64,000 bases of DNA from Cytophagales bacterium CG12_big_fil_rev_8_21_14_0_65_40_12. Its GTDB lineage: Bacteria > Bacteroidota > Bacteroidia > Cytophagales > Cyclobacteriaceae. Location of the stretch: positions 32,484 to 96,483 of the forward strand of contig PCUU01000092.1 in the NCBI GenBank assembly GCA_002786855.1, written 5' to 3'. Positions 62,284 to 64,000 of the stretch are shown here, in pieces. How positions within the stretch are numbered: position 1 is the stretch's first letter; the number at the start of each line of letters is the position of its first letter. The notes under the pieces were generated by a model, which did no database searches, had not been told where the DNA came from, and saw only the letters and a program-made list of their open reading frames with translations. The translations under genes and the position numbers were made by a program.

Positions 62284-62690
62284 ATGATTGTGGTTATTTT
62301 TCCTTTCAATAAGATTATACCTTAAAGCCGGGTGGATTCAAGGAAAACACTTCTTCACTAGAAAAATTTCGAGTCTCATCATGAACAAAACAGATTTCGT
62401 TCAGCGCATGAAAGTACACAAGGGCATAGACTATTCCAAACTAATTCATTAGTTAATATTTTTACCTATAATTGCCGTTTCATTTTTGCACCCATTGGCC
62501 CATGGACGAGGCTCAAACCTTATTGTTTACCTAATATCATTTGGCCGATTTATGATACCGCCTAGTGATTAAATCTATAATCACTTGATTTTTAGTTTTT
62601 TAACTTGTTAATTCACACTACAAGGAATGCTGTACTCCAATTCCTTGAAGAGACTTATTCGTTTTAATACAATTAATTAGGCCCAAACCT
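62284..62690. other. Intergenic region with two inverted repeats and a possible small-RNA gene
   Basis: 407 bp. CATTTTTG at 62481-62488 resembles the -7 region before tRNA-Leu. A perfect 8-bp hairpin AGTGATTA / TAATCACT (62564-62585) follows, then a T-rich tail, which fits an intrinsic terminator for an RNA of about 100 nt. A second inverted repeat CAAGGAAT / ATTCCTTG (62621-62647, 11-nt loop) lies 43 bp before the next gene. No ORF above 25 codons is convincing. Confidence 0.35.
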
Positions 62691-63068
62691 ATGCGTACAG
62701 TTTTTTCTATTTCTGAGGTGATGGAAGCTCCTATCCATCAATCTTATGTCACTCAACAAATTGAGGATTGGATTAACACGAATAGCTTCTTCCATCATAA
62801 TGGCCTAGTTTGGCAAATGGGTATTACCGATAGCGAGAATCTTTGCCTTTTGGAAAAACAAATAAGAGGTGACTTAAATTGCAAACATTGGAAGAACTGG
62901 AGAACGGATTCTTTCAAAGAAGCAATGGAGGTAATTAGAAATTTGAACAAGTTCCCTCAAGTTTTCAAATCGCCTCATAATAATTACACCAATAAAGGTT
63001 TTTGTATTTTCATCTATAAAACCTGCATCCCAAAAAATAGCCAATTGTTTTATAGCCTTCACTCGTGA
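62691..63068 (+). CDS. Hypothetical protein, 125 aa
   Basis: Small soluble protein, no signal peptide or TM. Residues are rich in Trp/Asn/His (IEDWINTNSFFHHNGLVWQMGITDSENLC), with several cysteines (about 53, 64, 103 and 111) that do not form a known motif. No family recognised. An inverted repeat lies just upstream. Support is the open frame and codon usage like its neighbours. Confidence 0.5.
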   Translation: MRTVFSISEVMEAPIHQSYVTQQIEDWINTNSFFHHNGLVWQMGITDSENLCLLEKQIRGDLNCKHWKNWRTDSFKEAMEVIRNLNKFPQVFKSPHNNYTNKGFCIFIYKTCIPKNSQLFYSLHS

Positions 63069-63142
63069 AGAGTAGACTGGAAAATTTGAAATATTTAACT
63101 GATTTGGCTTAAAGTTTAGCATTCGTTTGGCTATCTTAAACC

Positions 63143-63409
63143 ATGCAGCATTCCTTTTTTGATTTTTTCAATTTGAGTTTCGAAAGTCAGATCAAAAGAC
63201 TTTATCGAGAAGGTGATTTTATCGTTGCTATTCGCTATTACGGTTACAAGATCAATCTCTACCTTTTAGATGATTACTACCTAGAGGTTTTCTATAATCA
63301 CAAACTCGATAAGATTGAAAAAATTGAATTACTTGATTTTGCTCATTCGAGGATGAAATTTTATGCAGATCAGATTGCGTTGCCTTCTTTTGCCAAGGCC
63401 AATTCCTGA
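63143..63409 (+). CDS. Hypothetical protein, 88 aa
   Basis: Small soluble protein rich in Tyr/Phe/Lys, with a compact alpha/beta pattern (IKRLYREGDFIVAIRYYGYKINLYLLDDYYLEVFYNHKLDKIEKIELL). No known domain recognised; its 3' end overlaps the convergent coaE by 40 bp. The frame reads as a short conserved-looking protein of Cytophagales, but this was not verified. Confidence 0.55.
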   Translation: MQHSFFDFFNLSFESQIKRLYREGDFIVAIRYYGYKINLYLLDDYYLEVFYNHKLDKIEKIELLDFAHSRMKFYADQIALPSFAKANS

Positions 63410-63993
63410 AGCTTTTCGAATGCCTTTAATACCTGTGGGACTAACAACCGATTTCCATCATTATGAACAAGCAGGTCACTCTTGGATTTTCTAAGCTCGT
63501 CATCCACCTGCTTGGATAAAATATCTCGAATTTGCTCCTTACTTCGATGGGCATCTCTCATTAATACGCGCTCAATTCTCAATTTCTCAGGCGCCAAAAC
63601 CGTAATGAGATAGTTCATGCTCTTATAAGTCTGGTTTTCAATTAACAAGGCAGCCTCCTTAAGCAATATTTTGTGCTCGTTAAGCTGAGCCCAACGCTGG
63701 AAATCCCTTGCTACTGCCGGATGAACAAGTGAATTGAGTTTTTGAAGCTCTGAATCCACTTTGAAGACTCGATCCGCTAAATATACCCTGTTCAACCCTC
63801 CATTCGACAGATAACTCTTTTTACCAAAACACGAAATTACCTCATTTCGTAAAACCTCGTCTTCTTTCAACAATAGCTTTGCTCTATCATCTGCATAATA
63901 GACAGGCACACCGAGCGTTTCGAAAATTCTACAAACTGTAGACTTTCCAGAACCGATGCCACCGGTGATTCCAACAAGAAAGGGCTTATTCAT
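63370..63993 (-). CDS. coaE: Dephospho-CoA kinase
   Basis: 207-aa enzyme of the last step in coenzyme A synthesis, phosphorylating the 3'-OH of dephospho-CoA. The P-loop GITGGIGSGKST is at residues 8-19, with YYADDRAKLLL and VHPAVARDFQRW as family segments. Full length is present with its ATG 7 bp before the window end. The 3' end overlaps the convergent hypothetical gene by 40 bp. Confidence 0.94.
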   Translation of the reverse strand: MNKPFLVGITGGIGSGKSTVCRIFETLGVPVYYADDRAKLLLKEDEVLRNEVISCFGKKSYLSNGGLNRVYLADRVFKVDSELQKLNSLVHPAVARDFQRWAQLNEHKILLKEAALLIENQTYKSMNYLITVLAPEKLRIERVLMRDAHRSKEQIRDILSKQVDDELRKSKSDLLVHNDGNRLLVPQVLKAFEKLQELALAKEGNAI

Positions 63994-64000
63994 ATATCAC

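Noticed and set aside
62381-62452. 23-codon frame starting MNKTDFVQR
   Set aside because: Too short, no ribosome site or homology visible; inside a region without coding signal.
1-64000. CRISPR arrays, prophage genes, transposases, rRNA
   Set aside because: No regularly spaced repeats, phage structural genes, transposase motifs or rRNA sequence were recognised.

Overview
The window looks like chromosomal DNA of a marine-type Bacteroidota, most likely order Cytophagales (for example a Roseivirga/Fulvivirga-like lineage; the genus is inference). Evidence: A+T-rich DNA with few Shine-Dalgarno sites; promoters of the form TTTG-N19-TANNTTTG (textbook example before tRNA-His); an Oar-like TonB-dependent receptor; a PorU2/PorV2 type IX secretion pair; DUF4199 and PspC/head-GIN proteins; and an ECF sigma operon with outer-membrane proteins. 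No rRNA, prophage, transposase or CRISPR was seen.

Layout. 1-5.6 kb (minus strand): a cut-off nucleotide pyrophosphatase, an Oar-like receptor, a GNAT acetyltransferase and phoH. 5.6-8.2 kb (plus): SAM hydrolase, a monooxygenase-like protein, tRNA-Leu(CAA), methionine aminopeptidase and a CDGSH Fe-S protein. 8.2-12.5 kb: an AraC-type HTH/TPR regulator split by one in-frame TAA, divergent from an ankyrin lipoprotein and an acyltransferase. 12.5-18.8 kb: PorU2 sortase-like protease and PorV2. 19-25.3 kb: a PadR-PspC/GIN stress module, then an ECF sigma, a TM partner and two paralogous outer-membrane proteins. 25.2-27.4 kb: an AT-rich insertion with a beta-propeller-type lipoprotein and a small four-cysteine secreted peptide, bracketed by a 98-bp direct repeat of the outer-membrane gene's 3' end. 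27.4-35.2 kb: phenylacetyl-CoA epoxidase genes (TetR regulator, paaABCD, and paaE on the other strand) enclosing ergothioneine genes egtB-egtD. 35.4-41.2 kb: purB and a MacAB-TolC-like efflux operon without its ATPase. 41.5-48.6 kb: methyltransferase, two GT2 glycosyltransferases, two DUF4199 proteins, a metal-site-less dihydroorotase homologue and a BatA-like protein. 48.8-55.4 kb: a second PadR module, gcvP, an M28 peptidase and a DUF1835 protein. 55.4-64 kb: a DUF4097-type secreted protein, DEAD-box helicase, a dihydroorotase with most catalytic residues, tRNA-His(GTG), an HTH protein, a TPR membrane protein, several orphans and coaE.

How it works together. Most genes are housekeeping or cell-envelope functions. 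Clear local circuits are the TetR-controlled paa operon, with a palindrome between the -33 and -7 promoter elements, and two PadR modules, each with a perfect inverted repeat at its promoter. The most unusual places are the repeat-bracketed peptide/lipoprotein insertion, the nonsense-split HTH-TPR regulator with a structured operator-like region beside it, and the pseudo-dihydroorotase that coexists with a better-preserved one.
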